Shown here in pieces: positions 20,311 to 26,064 of a stretch of 64,000 nucleotides of DNA. The translations under genes were made by a program, and so were the position numbers. The notes beneath the pieces were generated by a model that saw only the letters and a program-made list of their open reading frames with translations, was not told the origin of the DNA and did no database searches. Within the stretch, counting starts at the first letter, position 1, and the number at the start of each line of letters is the position of its first letter. The DNA comes from Oscillospiraceae bacterium (GTDB lineage: Bacteria > Bacillota > Clostridia > Oscillospirales > Ruminococcaceae): positions 248,001 through 312,000 of the forward strand of contig JAJQBX010000032.1 of assembly GCA_021203065.1 (NCBI GenBank). Direction: 5' to 3'.

Positions 20311-22675
20311 ACTACATAAAATTCTCGAGATGCTTTCGGATGAGTGTTCAAACGACGCCTCCCGGGCAAAGGCACTCGAGATCGAACCATCAACCGATTT
20401 GGAGACAGTCCGCACCGAAGTCCGAAAGACTTTCGATGCCTTTACCGCTTCAACGAGGTTCGGAAGCCCGACCTTTATCAGATTTCCTGACATTTCGGTC
20501 ATCGCAAAAAGAGCCCAGAGCGGTGCTACACTTTCTCTGAGAGAGCTTTTGGATGTTTCGAGAATGCTCTCCCAGACCGAAGCACTTTTGTCATGGAGAC
20601 AGCAGTTTTCTGATGAAGAATTCAGTCTTGATTACCTCTTTGAATGTCTGTTTTCGAACAGAGAGCTCAACCACAAGATAACCAATGCAGTTGTCAGCGA
20701 AGAGGAAATTGCGGACAGTGCAAGTCCTGAGCTTGCTTCGATAAGAAGAAAGATTATTTCAGCCGGCTCAAAGATCAGGGATACACTTGATAAGATGATT
20801 CGCTCTGCCGATACGCAGACATATCTTCAGGACACCATTATCACCATGCGTGACGGAAGATACGTGCTTCCTGTTAAGTCTGAAGCTAAGAACAGTGTTC
20901 CCGGTCTTGTTCACGACACATCAGCGAGCGGTCAGACCTACTTTATAGAGCCTATGGCAGTGGTAGAAGCAAACAATGAGATAAGAATTCTCAAGGGCAA
21001 GGAACAGGACGAGATTCATAGAATCATTATGGAGCTTTCAAACGACTGTGCAGATTTTGCAGAGCAGCTTATTTCCGATTACAACGCTGCTGTTATGCTT
21101 GATCTGTACTTTGCTAAATCGAATTTAGGAGCAAAGATGTCTGCAGGTATGCCGATTATATCTGATGACGGAGAGGTTATACTCAAAAAAGCACGTCATC
21201 CGCTTATCGATAAAGACAGAGTTGTTCCGATTGATTTTGCAATTGGAAACGGCTATGATGCCCTGATTATCACCGGACCTAATACGGGCGGCAAGACTGT
21301 TATACTTAAAACAGTAGGGCTTCTTACACTTATGACAATGTGCGGGCTTCTGATACCCGTTTCAGACGGCAGTAAGATAACTGTTTTCAGCGATGTTTTA
21401 GTTGATATAGGTGATAAGCAGTCGATCGAGGAGAGCCTTTCGACATTCTCATCCCATATGACTGATATTGTGGACATTTTGATCAGGGTAAGCTATAGCT
21501 CGCTTGTACTCATAGATGAGCTTGGTTCTGGAACAGATCCCGTTGAGGGTGCGGCTCTGGCTGTTGCAATTATTGAAAGAATCAAGATGACAGGCGCAAA
21601 GCTGGTCACTACCACTCACTATCAGGAGCTGAAAATGTATGCTCTTGAAACGGATGGCGTCGAGAATGCTTCCTGCGAGTTTGACATCAGGACATTGCAG
21701 CCCACTTATCGGTTGATTATTGGATCTCCCGGTAAATCGAATGCGTTTGCTATCTCCAAGCGATTGGGAATTGATGATGGAATAATTTCCCGTGCAGAGG
21801 GGCTTATGTCTGCAGAAGCGCAGAAGTTTGAGGATACTATCGAACGCCTCGAAGCCGCACGTCAGGAATATGAAGAGAAAGCGGCTCTTGTTGAAAAGTA
21901 TGAGGGAGAAGTCCGGACGCTTAGAAACGAGCTCAAAAATGAGCACGAAAAGTACCAGTCTGAGAAAGACAAAGAGCTTCTCAAGGTAAAAAAAGAGGCG
22001 AGAGAGCTTGTTGAGCGTGTCAACATGCAGTCTCGCAGGCTGATGAATGAGCTTGAGGAACTAAAGAAGTCAAAGGACAAGGAAGATTTTTCTCAGAGAG
22101 TCCAGCAGGAGAGACAGAAGTATAAGTCCGAAATTGACAGTATGTATAATGAGGCATCCAAGCTTGGCGAGCTGTCTGATGAGGACTATGTTCCTCCGAG
22201 ACCATTCAAAAAGGGTGACGACGTAATAATAAGAGATGGCAACAAGACAGGAATTCTTATGTCGCTTCCTGATGCTGCAGGAAACTGCGTGGTGCAGATG
22301 GGAATTATGAAGACCAAGGTTCACGTTTCACTGTTGCGGCTTGCAGATAAGGAAATTACTTTCAATAATAAATCGATAAAAAAGAAGCAGGGAAGTGTAA
22401 GTACCTCTGCCGAGAGCAGGGCGACAAGGAAAGCTGAAACAGAGCTTGACATTCGTGGCTACACGGTTGACGAGGGATTATACGAGCTTGATTCATTTAT
22501 CGATAAGGCAATAATGAGCGGCAACAAAACTGTTATGATAATCCATGGCAAAGGAACCGGAGCTTTGAAGACTGCCGTCAGAAATCATCTTAGGAAGCAT
22601 CCGTCGGTAGAGTCTATGAGAAAAGGCGTCTATGGCGAGGGCGAAGATGGAGTTACGGTTGTGGAGCTAAAATAG
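20285..22675 (+). CDS. mutS2: Endonuclease MutS2
   Basis: This protein of about 796 residues has a MutS-like core with Walker A GPNTGGKTVILKTVG near residue 330 and the ABC-type SIEESLSTFSSHM and LIDELGSGTDP blocks. A long coiled coil (about 515-640) and a C-terminal Smr nuclease domain (LDIRGYTVDEGL and IIHGKGTGALK) follow. MutS2 senses ribosome collisions in Bacillus and suppresses recombination in other bacteria. Starts at 20282 or 20285 are both possible; 20285 is better spaced from GGGTGA. No terminator directly follows; the mobile element begins 49 bases later. Confidence 0.95.
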   Translation: MREEYKTLELHKILEMLSDECSNDASRAKALEIEPSTDLETVRTEVRKTFDAFTASTRFGSPTFIRFPDISVIAKRAQSGATLSLRELLDVSRMLSQTEALLSWRQQFSDEEFSLDYLFECLFSNRELNHKITNAVVSEEEIADSASPELASIRRKIISAGSKIRDTLDKMIRSADTQTYLQDTIITMRDGRYVLPVKSEAKNSVPGLVHDTSASGQTYFIEPMAVVEANNEIRILKGKEQDEIHRIIMELSNDCADFAEQLISDYNAAVMLDLYFAKSNLGAKMSAGMPIISDDGEVILKKARHPLIDKDRVVPIDFAIGNGYDALIITGPNTGGKTVILKTVGLLTLMTMCGLLIPVSDGSKITVFSDVLVDIGDKQSIEESLSTFSSHMTDIVDILIRVSYSSLVLIDELGSGTDPVEGAALAVAIIERIKMTGAKLVTTTHYQELKMYALETDGVENASCEFDIRTLQPTYRLIIGSPGKSNAFAISKRLGIDDGIISRAEGLMSAEAQKFEDTIERLEAARQEYEEKAALVEKYEGEVRTLRNELKNEHEKYQSEKDKELLKVKKEARELVERVNMQSRRLMNELEELKKSKDKEDFSQRVQQERQKYKSEIDSMYNEASKLGELSDEDYVPPRPFKKGDDVIIRDGNKTGILMSLPDAAGNCVVQMGIMKTKVHVSLLRLADKEITFNNKSIKKKQGSVSTSAESRATRKAETELDIRGYTVDEGLYELDSFIDKAIMSGNKTVMIIHGKGTGALKTAVRNHLRKHPSVESMRKGVYGEGEDGVTVVELK

Positions 22676-22724
22676 GTCTTGTGATTTCTTTGCTTCTGGA
22701 GGGAACTACAGAAAAGAATATATA

Positions 22725-22741
22725 TCGATGTGCGTTAAATA
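22725..22741 (+). repeat. Left core repeat (attL)
   Basis: TCGATGTGCGTTAAATA is identical to 25978-25994. It covers one recombinase arm plus two bases of the presumed central region. The bases before and after it differ between the two copies. Confidence 0.85.
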
Positions 22742-22799
22742 TTAAATTTAATGACATTCAAAAAAGTTATAAAGAATGGCATTAAATTTCTATTTAACG
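22733..22799 (+). other. AT-rich hairpin at the att junction
   Basis: CGTTAAATA (22733-22741) pairs with TATTTAACG (22791-22799), AAATTTAATG (22744-22753) with CATTAAATTT (22780-22789), and CATTC (22755-22759) with GAATG (22774-22778). This gives 24 Watson-Crick pairs, a small 2/1 bulge, one mismatch and a 14-base loop. The stem contains the core arm CGTTAAATA, so folded single-stranded DNA would present a dif-like duplex. Confidence 0.75.
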
Positions 22800-22842
22800 T
22801 CCATAGGCGATTTTGGTAACCGTCTGGCGTCGGGAATCTCCG
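22800..22842 (+). repeat. Left subterminal inverted repeat arm
   Basis: This 43-base arm is complementary to 25914-25959 with 36 Watson-Crick pairs, five G-T wobbles, two mismatches and a 3-base bulge on the right. The wobbles favour pairing of the top strand as single-stranded DNA or RNA. Confidence 0.75.
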
Positions 22843-22867
22843 GTGCGAGCGGGCGAAATGTCCTTGT

Positions 22868-22898
22868 AGAGTGTCGATTTGAGGCACTCTTTTTGTTT
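22868..22898 (+). terminator. Intrinsic terminator near the element left end
   Basis: AGAGTGTC and GGCACTCT pair over eight bases (one wobble) around GATTTGA and are followed by T5-G-T4. It would stop transcription entering from mutS2 when integrated, and from the right-end promoter when circular. Confidence 0.85.
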
Positions 22899-22946
22899 TA
22901 CAGGGTGAAGTGGTTACCACCACTTATGATACTCTGTCAAGTAGCC

Positions 22947-22963
22947 GGGGGACTCCGTCCCCC
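22947..22963 (+). other. GC-rich hairpin upstream of rep (candidate origin)
   Basis: GGGGGAC, TCC loop and GTCCCCC form a perfect 7-bp hairpin 64 bases before rep, followed by a C-rich run. Rolling-circle origins often expose a nick site in such a hairpin near rep; the assignment here is inferred. Confidence 0.4.
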
Positions 22964-23026
22964 TGCACCCCCTGCGCTCGCACCACTACCTTTTCTCTCG
23001 GCAATACTACGAGAGGAGAGGGTTGA

Positions 23027-23788
23027 ATGGTCAGGGTATATCGGCTTGGCGATGTCGTGCGGCTTGTAAGCTATGGCTCAGGTGGGGATAGGCATCTCGA
23101 CCTTGATGAGCCGGAAAACGTGTCGATGGATTCCGACGCAGACGGCAGACTGGATAACAACATAAGCCGTGCAAAGTCGACCATCCGGGAGCTCGGGCTG
23201 TGCAATCCTTGGGAGTATTTCGTGACGTTGACCGTTGCCGGGCATGATGGGCTTCATGACCGGACGGATCTTAACGCTGTGAAGAAGCGGTGGAATCAGT
23301 GTGTCAAGGACTATAACCGTAAGTATGGAGCTAAGCTAAAATATCTGCTCGTTCCGGAGCTCCACAAAGATGGTGAGTCGTGGCACTTCCACGGGTTCTT
23401 TCTCGGCGTTGCGGAAGCCTCCCTCTCTCGCAATCAGAATGGTTACCTCGATATGCCGTTCATCTCTAAGCGCATTGGCTATGTGAGTCTCTCCAAAATA
23501 AGGAGCTTGAAGCGTGTCAGCAGCTACATGACGAAGTACATCACCAAGAGCTTCGGAACGGACGGCAAAGTCGAGGAAGCGAAACATCTGTTCATAGCTT
23601 CGGTTGGTCTACAGCGAAAAGAACTTCTGTTTCAGTGTTCGCACCTGAGGTGGTACGATTGGAAGTTCACAAACGATTGGGTTTCCATCAGCGAGTACGA
23701 AGCAAATAATTTCAGCTTGGAGGACCTCAAGCAGCACATAGACTATGACGCTCAATGGGCAGACAGATACTTAAGGAGGGCGCACTAA
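23027..23788 (+). CDS. HUH-endonuclease rolling-circle replication initiator (Rep)
   Basis: This 253-residue protein shows the three HUH Rep motifs: motif 1 EYFVTLTV (63-70), motif 2 SWHFHGFF with two metal His (H120, H122), and motif 3 SSYMTKYITK with candidate nicking tyrosines Y167 and Y171. Such proteins nick one strand at the origin and covalently hold the 5' end during rolling-circle replication of plasmids and single-stranded phages. AGGAGAGGG lies seven bases before the ATG. The stop overlaps the next ATG as TAATG, so the downstream gene is coupled. It resembles Reps of small gut Firmicutes elements; the closest family cannot be named without a search. Confidence 0.85.
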   Translation: MVRVYRLGDVVRLVSYGSGGDRHLDLDEPENVSMDSDADGRLDNNISRAKSTIRELGLCNPWEYFVTLTVAGHDGLHDRTDLNAVKKRWNQCVKDYNRKYGAKLKYLLVPELHKDGESWHFHGFFLGVAEASLSRNQNGYLDMPFISKRIGYVSLSKIRSLKRVSSYMTKYITKSFGTDGKVEEAKHLFIASVGLQRKELLFQCSHLRWYDWKFTNDWVSISEYEANNFSLEDLKQHIDYDAQWADRYLRRAH

Positions 23789-24324
23789 TGGCGACATCAA
23801 ACAAGCAGACAGTGGAGTTTAAGGGGTGTGACTTAAACGAGGGCACATTTCGGGTTCTCAATCCGGCTAATGTAGACAGGATAGGCAGGCTGGAAACAGA
23901 CACCGTTCGGGAGCTCTTACTATGGACTCAAGACGTTTTATACGGTCTTTGCTATGAAGAGTATATCGTCCCTGAGGAGCTCTACTATCAAGCCTCAAAA
24001 TATCTGCGGTATATCTATAAGCTGCTCATTTTCCGTAATAAGAAGCTTGCGGCTTTGCGTGAAGTTCAAGTAGAGCAAGACTTTTTGTCAGAGCACACCT
24101 TGGCACGTAAGCTTTCGGATAATGAAGAGGCAGAGCTTTTCACCTACTTCATCAACCTTGAGAAAGACTTTAAGCAGCTTCCGGAGTGGATAAGTGCACC
24201 TATACTTGACTGTGAGGATGAGGCTTTTGTCGGGAAGCTCTCGGGACAGCATGGATATTTTCCAATCCTCTCGCAATATCTATTGCATACCTCGTTGCAC
24301 GACCCTACTATTGGTTTGGAGTAA
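23788..24324 (+). CDS. Hypothetical protein coupled to Rep
   Basis: I do not recognise this 178-residue protein. It is acidic and mostly helical in appearance, with an aromatic-rich middle (YYQASKYLRYIYKLLIFRNKKL) followed by a charged helix, and no membrane segment or Cys motif. AAGGAGGG lies in the end of rep and the start overlaps the rep stop (TAATG), so it is probably made in fixed ratio with Rep. A role as a replication accessory or DNA-binding partner is plausible from position only. Confidence 0.75.
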   Translation: MATSNKQTVEFKGCDLNEGTFRVLNPANVDRIGRLETDTVRELLLWTQDVLYGLCYEEYIVPEELYYQASKYLRYIYKLLIFRNKKLAALREVQVEQDFLSEHTLARKLSDNEEAELFTYFINLEKDFKQLPEWISAPILDCEDEAFVGKLSGQHGYFPILSQYLLHTSLHDPTIGLE

Positions 24325-24362
24325 CGCAGTTAACATTTTTGGGAAAGTGAAGTGAAAGCGGC

Positions 24363-24875
24363 ATGGCGGCGGCAGGCTGGGCTGACAGGGCTTTTGTAGA
24401 GCATATACTCGCAGGACTTATGCCGGAAAATCGGGAGGCTTTGCGCCTCTCGATGGACTACGGTATGAGAATCGGTGATGTGCTCAGAATGCCCGTTACA
24501 GCGGCACAAAAAGGGGTCTACAGCTTCAAGGAGGAGAAGACAGGCAAGCGCAGGCGTGTGAAACTAAGCGAGACGCACTGCGCAACCCTTCTCAGTTTTG
24601 GAGGTCGGATATATTGCTTTGAGCACCGGACAGACCCACACAAGCACAGGACAAGGCAAGCGGTCTATAAGGACCTCAAGCGGATGGCTAAGGCGTTCAA
24701 GGTGGACAGTATCACTCCTCACTCTATGAGGAAGATATTCACCGTGGAGTACTTCGAGAAGCACGGCAAGGACCTTGGAAAGGCTAAGCGGATATTGAAT
24801 CATTCAGACGAGGCGGTGACGGTACTATATGCGTATGCGAACATCATCAATGCGGCGAGGCAGAAGAGGCATTAG
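24363..24875 (+). CDS. Minimal tyrosine recombinase (catalytic domain only)
   Basis: This 170-residue protein carries the full catalytic set of a tyrosine recombinase: R36 in YGMRIGDVLRM, K59 in the EEKTGKRRRVKL hairpin, H120 and R123 in HSMRK, H147 in LNHSDEA and nucleophile Y156 in VLYAYAN. The usual N-terminal core-binding domain (about 100 residues) is missing; an in-frame stop 13 bases upstream of the ATG shows it is not hidden. The ribosome site is weak. It may act alone on a short site, assist the host Xer protein, or act on the folded att hairpin. Activity is inferred. Confidence 0.8.
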   Translation: MAAAGWADRAFVEHILAGLMPENREALRLSMDYGMRIGDVLRMPVTAAQKGVYSFKEEKTGKRRRVKLSETHCATLLSFGGRIYCFEHRTDPHKHRTRQAVYKDLKRMAKAFKVDSITPHSMRKIFTVEYFEKHGKDLGKAKRILNHSDEAVTVLYAYANIINAARQKRH

Positions 24876-24950
24876 AGCCCGTGTTGCTTCTCCGAAAAAT
24901 CCGAAAATGGCGACAACACGGGCGAAAGCCCCGGGTTGCCGCCTGCCAAA

Positions 24951-24973
24951 AAAAGGGGGCTAAGCCCCCTTTT
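24951..24973 (+). terminator. Bidirectional terminator between convergent genes
   Basis: AAAAGGGGGC, TAA loop and GCCCCCTTTT form a perfect 10-bp stem with A and T tracts on both sides. It serves the recombinase gene (+) and the convergent hypothetical gene (-). Confidence 0.9.
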
Positions 24974-25344
24974 CAATCTCGGATCAGGACCGCCTCGTAC
25001 CACTTCGGATTGACGATTGTATCCAAGAACATCAAGTCCCACTTGCACGTTACGTGTTGCGCACCTCCTATAAATAGTTCAGGATTCCATAGCCTGAATT
25101 CCTCCGTTAGTTCTGCGTTTGTTACGTAGAAAGGCGTTATCGGAACGAGGACTGGCATAAGCGAGCACTGCGGATAGCCGTAGTCTGATTCCCAAGCGAC
25201 TGCCACAAATGCGAGGTCATAGTCATCTTTTCGAGCTTTTGCCTGTTCGACGATTTCGTACAACTTTTCTTGCGTAATATGTCCGAAGTTCGGGTTTCTG
25301 AAGTCCTTGTGTGTTCTGTCGAGTTTAAACATGTGTTGTAACAT
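24973..25344 (-). CDS. Hypothetical cargo protein, reverse strand
   Basis: I do not recognise this 123-residue protein. It is soluble-looking, with a charged N-terminal half (LDRTHKDFRNPNFGHITQEKLYEIVEQAKARKDDY) joined to a hydrophobic beta-rich middle (LAFVAVAWESDY and MPVLVPITPFYV) and a C-terminus with WDLMFLD. GGAGG stands eight bases before the ATG and the gene ends in a shared terminator, so it is a real gene. It is the only reverse-strand gene of the element, which is typical for an accessory or host-benefit gene, but nothing shows its function. Confidence 0.7.
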   Translation of the reverse strand: MLQHMFKLDRTHKDFRNPNFGHITQEKLYEIVEQAKARKDDYDLAFVAVAWESDYGYPQCSLMPVLVPITPFYVTNAELTEEFRLWNPELFIGGAQHVTCKWDLMFLDTIVNPKWYEAVLIRD

Positions 25345-25426
25345 TTTTTGTTACCTCCTAAATTTTTATTAGACCTTTGAGCCTCACTCTCGGGTCACCT
25401 AATTATTAACACGCAGAGTCAAGGGC

Positions 25427-25493
25427 GGCTGTTGTCTGTCAGGCAAGCCTCGTCCCCATCGGGGACGAGGCTTGAATGACAGCTACAACAGCC
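25427..25493 (+). other. 67-base extended hairpin (candidate single-strand origin)
   Basis: From outside in, GGCTGTTGT pairs with ACAACAGCC, CTGTCA with TGACAG, and CAAGCCTCGTCCCC with GGGGACGAGGCTTG around ATC. This makes 29 base pairs with one 2-base bulge and one 2/2 internal loop. Single-strand origins of rolling-circle replicons and packaging signals of filamentous phages have this form. Confidence 0.7.
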
Positions 25494-25612
25494 AGTTTAT
25501 ATACCCTTGACCAAGTGTTATAATTGGGGGAGCTGAGAGGGAGGCATGCAGAAGCAGCAATTTTACGCAGAAGACGGACGAGGGCAGCGGGGGGGAGGCT
25601 CGCCCGACCCCC

Positions 25613-25645
25613 AAAAAGACGCCCTGCGAAGCAGTGCGGCTTTTT
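25613..25645 (+). terminator. Terminator-like hairpin in the non-coding end
   Basis: AAAAAG, CGC and CTGC pair with GCAG, GCG and CTTTTT around GAA, with two single mismatches. The A and T flanks would allow termination in both directions. Confidence 0.6.
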
Positions 25646-25752
25646 AGCAACCAATGTCCGGCTTCAAGCAAAATTGCGATCAGCGGCGCACGCAGGGAGT
25701 ACGTAAAGTACAAACTATGAGCGCCGCCCAGTGCACTTGCGCCCTCAATTAT

Positions 25753-25769
25753 GTCCGGCGAAGCCGGAC
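25753..25769 (+). other. Short perfect hairpin
   Basis: GTCCGGC, GAA loop and GCCGGAC form a 7-bp stem in the non-coding right end. A related GTCCGGCTTC segment lies about 100 bases upstream and could pair alternatively with it. Confidence 0.5.
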
Positions 25770-25810
25770 TCCGACCGCTCGGATGAGTAAAAATGTGCGA
25801 TTCTAGCACA

Positions 25811-25859
25811 AAATGTCGAGCCGCCGGTGTCCCAAAGGGACACCAAAGGCTTGACATTT
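25811..25859 (+). other. 49-base extended hairpin overlapping a promoter
   Basis: AAATGTC, G and AGCC pair with GGCT, T and GACATTT (one wobble). Inside is a 3/3 internal loop, then GGTGTCCC pairs with GGGACACC around AAA. The 3' arm contains the TTGACA of the following promoter, so folding of the DNA could expose or hide it. Confidence 0.7.
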
Positions 25860-25879
25860 CAGAAAGTGTGGTTTATAAT
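25851..25879 (+). promoter_or_regulatory. Perfect consensus sigma-A promoter pointing out of the element
   Basis: TTGACA and TATAAT are separated by exactly 17 bases, a full match to the consensus. The start point would be near 25886. When integrated it reads through the att site into the Xer gene at 26065. When circular it reads across the att junction towards the left-end terminator and rep. Confidence 0.85.
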
Positions 25880-25913
25880 GTACGTGTCGACAGAAAATTG
25901 AAGTAGCGAGCGT

Positions 25914-25959
25914 CGGATATTCCCGGCGACAGGTGGTTGTCAAAATCGCCGGCTATGGA
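25914..25959 (+). repeat. Right subterminal inverted repeat arm
   Basis: This 46-base arm pairs with 22800-22842; the longest unbroken block is CAAAATCGCC against GGCGATTTTG. In the circular form the two arms flank the att junction and enclose the two hairpins there. Confidence 0.75.
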
Positions 25960-25963
25960 TTTA

Positions 25964-25985
25964 CACATCGACTTATGTCGATGTG
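25964..25985 (+). other. Hairpin at the right core repeat
   Basis: CACATCGAC, TTAT loop and GTCGATGTG form a perfect 9-bp stem whose right arm is part of the 17-bp core repeat. It would be the second branch of the forked structure in the circular form. Confidence 0.65.
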
Positions 25986-25994
25986 CGTTAAATA
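25978..25994 (+). repeat. Right core repeat (attR)
   Basis: TCGATGTGCGTTAAATA is identical to 22725-22741. Precise recombination between the copies would release a circle of 3253 bp and restore one uninterrupted site. Confidence 0.85.
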
Positions 25995-26010
25995 AAAATT
26001 TAGCGCACAT
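25981..26010 (+). promoter_or_regulatory. dif-like Xer recombination site (12-6-12 palindrome)
   Basis: ATGTGCGTTAAA and TTTAGCGCACAT are inverted arms (11 of 12 match) around TAAAAA. Taken as 11-6-11 this is exactly the 28-bp layout of dif sites, although the sequence is not the canonical Firmicutes dif. It lies 55 bases upstream of a Xer-type gene, as in XerS/difSL and XerH/difH systems. Assignment as the chromosome dimer site is inferred. Confidence 0.6.
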
Positions 26011-26064
26011 CAGGGGAGATAAAAATCGGCTTCATTCCGGTTTTGCAAAGTGTGGTGTGTTAGT

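Larger units (their letters stand above)
22676..23026 (+). other. Non-coding stretch: mutS2 end to rep start (element left end)
   Basis: These 351 bases hold no convincing gene. They contain 49 bases of host DNA after mutS2, the left 17-bp core repeat, an AT-rich hairpin, the left inverted repeat arm, an intrinsic terminator and a GC-rich hairpin before rep. Each is listed separately. A frame at 22776-23069 crosses the terminator and has no ribosome site. Confidence 0.8.
22725..25994 (+). mobile_element. Small integrated rolling-circle element at a dif-like site
   Basis: The element is bounded by the 17-bp direct repeat TCGATGTGCGTTAAATA (22725-22741 and 25978-25994), so the unit is about 3.25 kb. 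It codes for an HUH Rep, a coupled unknown protein, a minimal tyrosine recombinase and a reverse-strand unknown protein, and has about 0.6 kb of structured non-coding DNA. Its right boundary is a 30-bp palindrome of Xer-site geometry, 55 bases upstream of a Xer-type gene. No capsid, coat, Zot-like or relaxase gene is visible. It may be a cryptic single-stranded-DNA phage satellite, an integrated rolling-circle plasmid or an Xer-exploiting element. Boundaries are seen directly; mobility is inferred. Confidence 0.8.
25345..26064 (+). other. Non-coding, hairpin-rich right end of the element and xer leader
   Basis: These 720 bases lack a convincing gene. They contain four strong hairpins, further short self-complementary segments (GCGGCGC near 25692 with GCGCCGC near 25722), an outward promoter, the right inverted repeat arm, the right core repeat and the dif-like palindrome. 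After that come about 55 host bases before the xer gene. Short frames at 25524-25706 and 25439-25654 follow the hairpins and have no ribosome sites. The density of structure suggests origin, packaging or RNA functions. Confidence 0.75.

Noticed and set aside
22776-23069. Open frame of 97 codons at the left end of the element
   Set aside because: It crosses the intrinsic terminator at 22868 and two hairpins, has no ribosome site and overlaps rep; it looks like a chance frame.
25524-25706. Arg-rich open frame in the element right end
   Set aside because: Its composition comes from GC-rich hairpin DNA; it has no ribosome site and a terminator-like hairpin lies inside it.
25427-25859. Retron or group II intron RNA
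   Set aside because: The hairpins are suggestive, but there is no reverse transcriptase gene in or near the element and no intron domain V motif could be recognised.
25981-26010. Canonical Firmicutes dif site
   Set aside because: The 28-bp layout fits, but the arm sequences do not match the usual dif consensus; it is called dif-like only.
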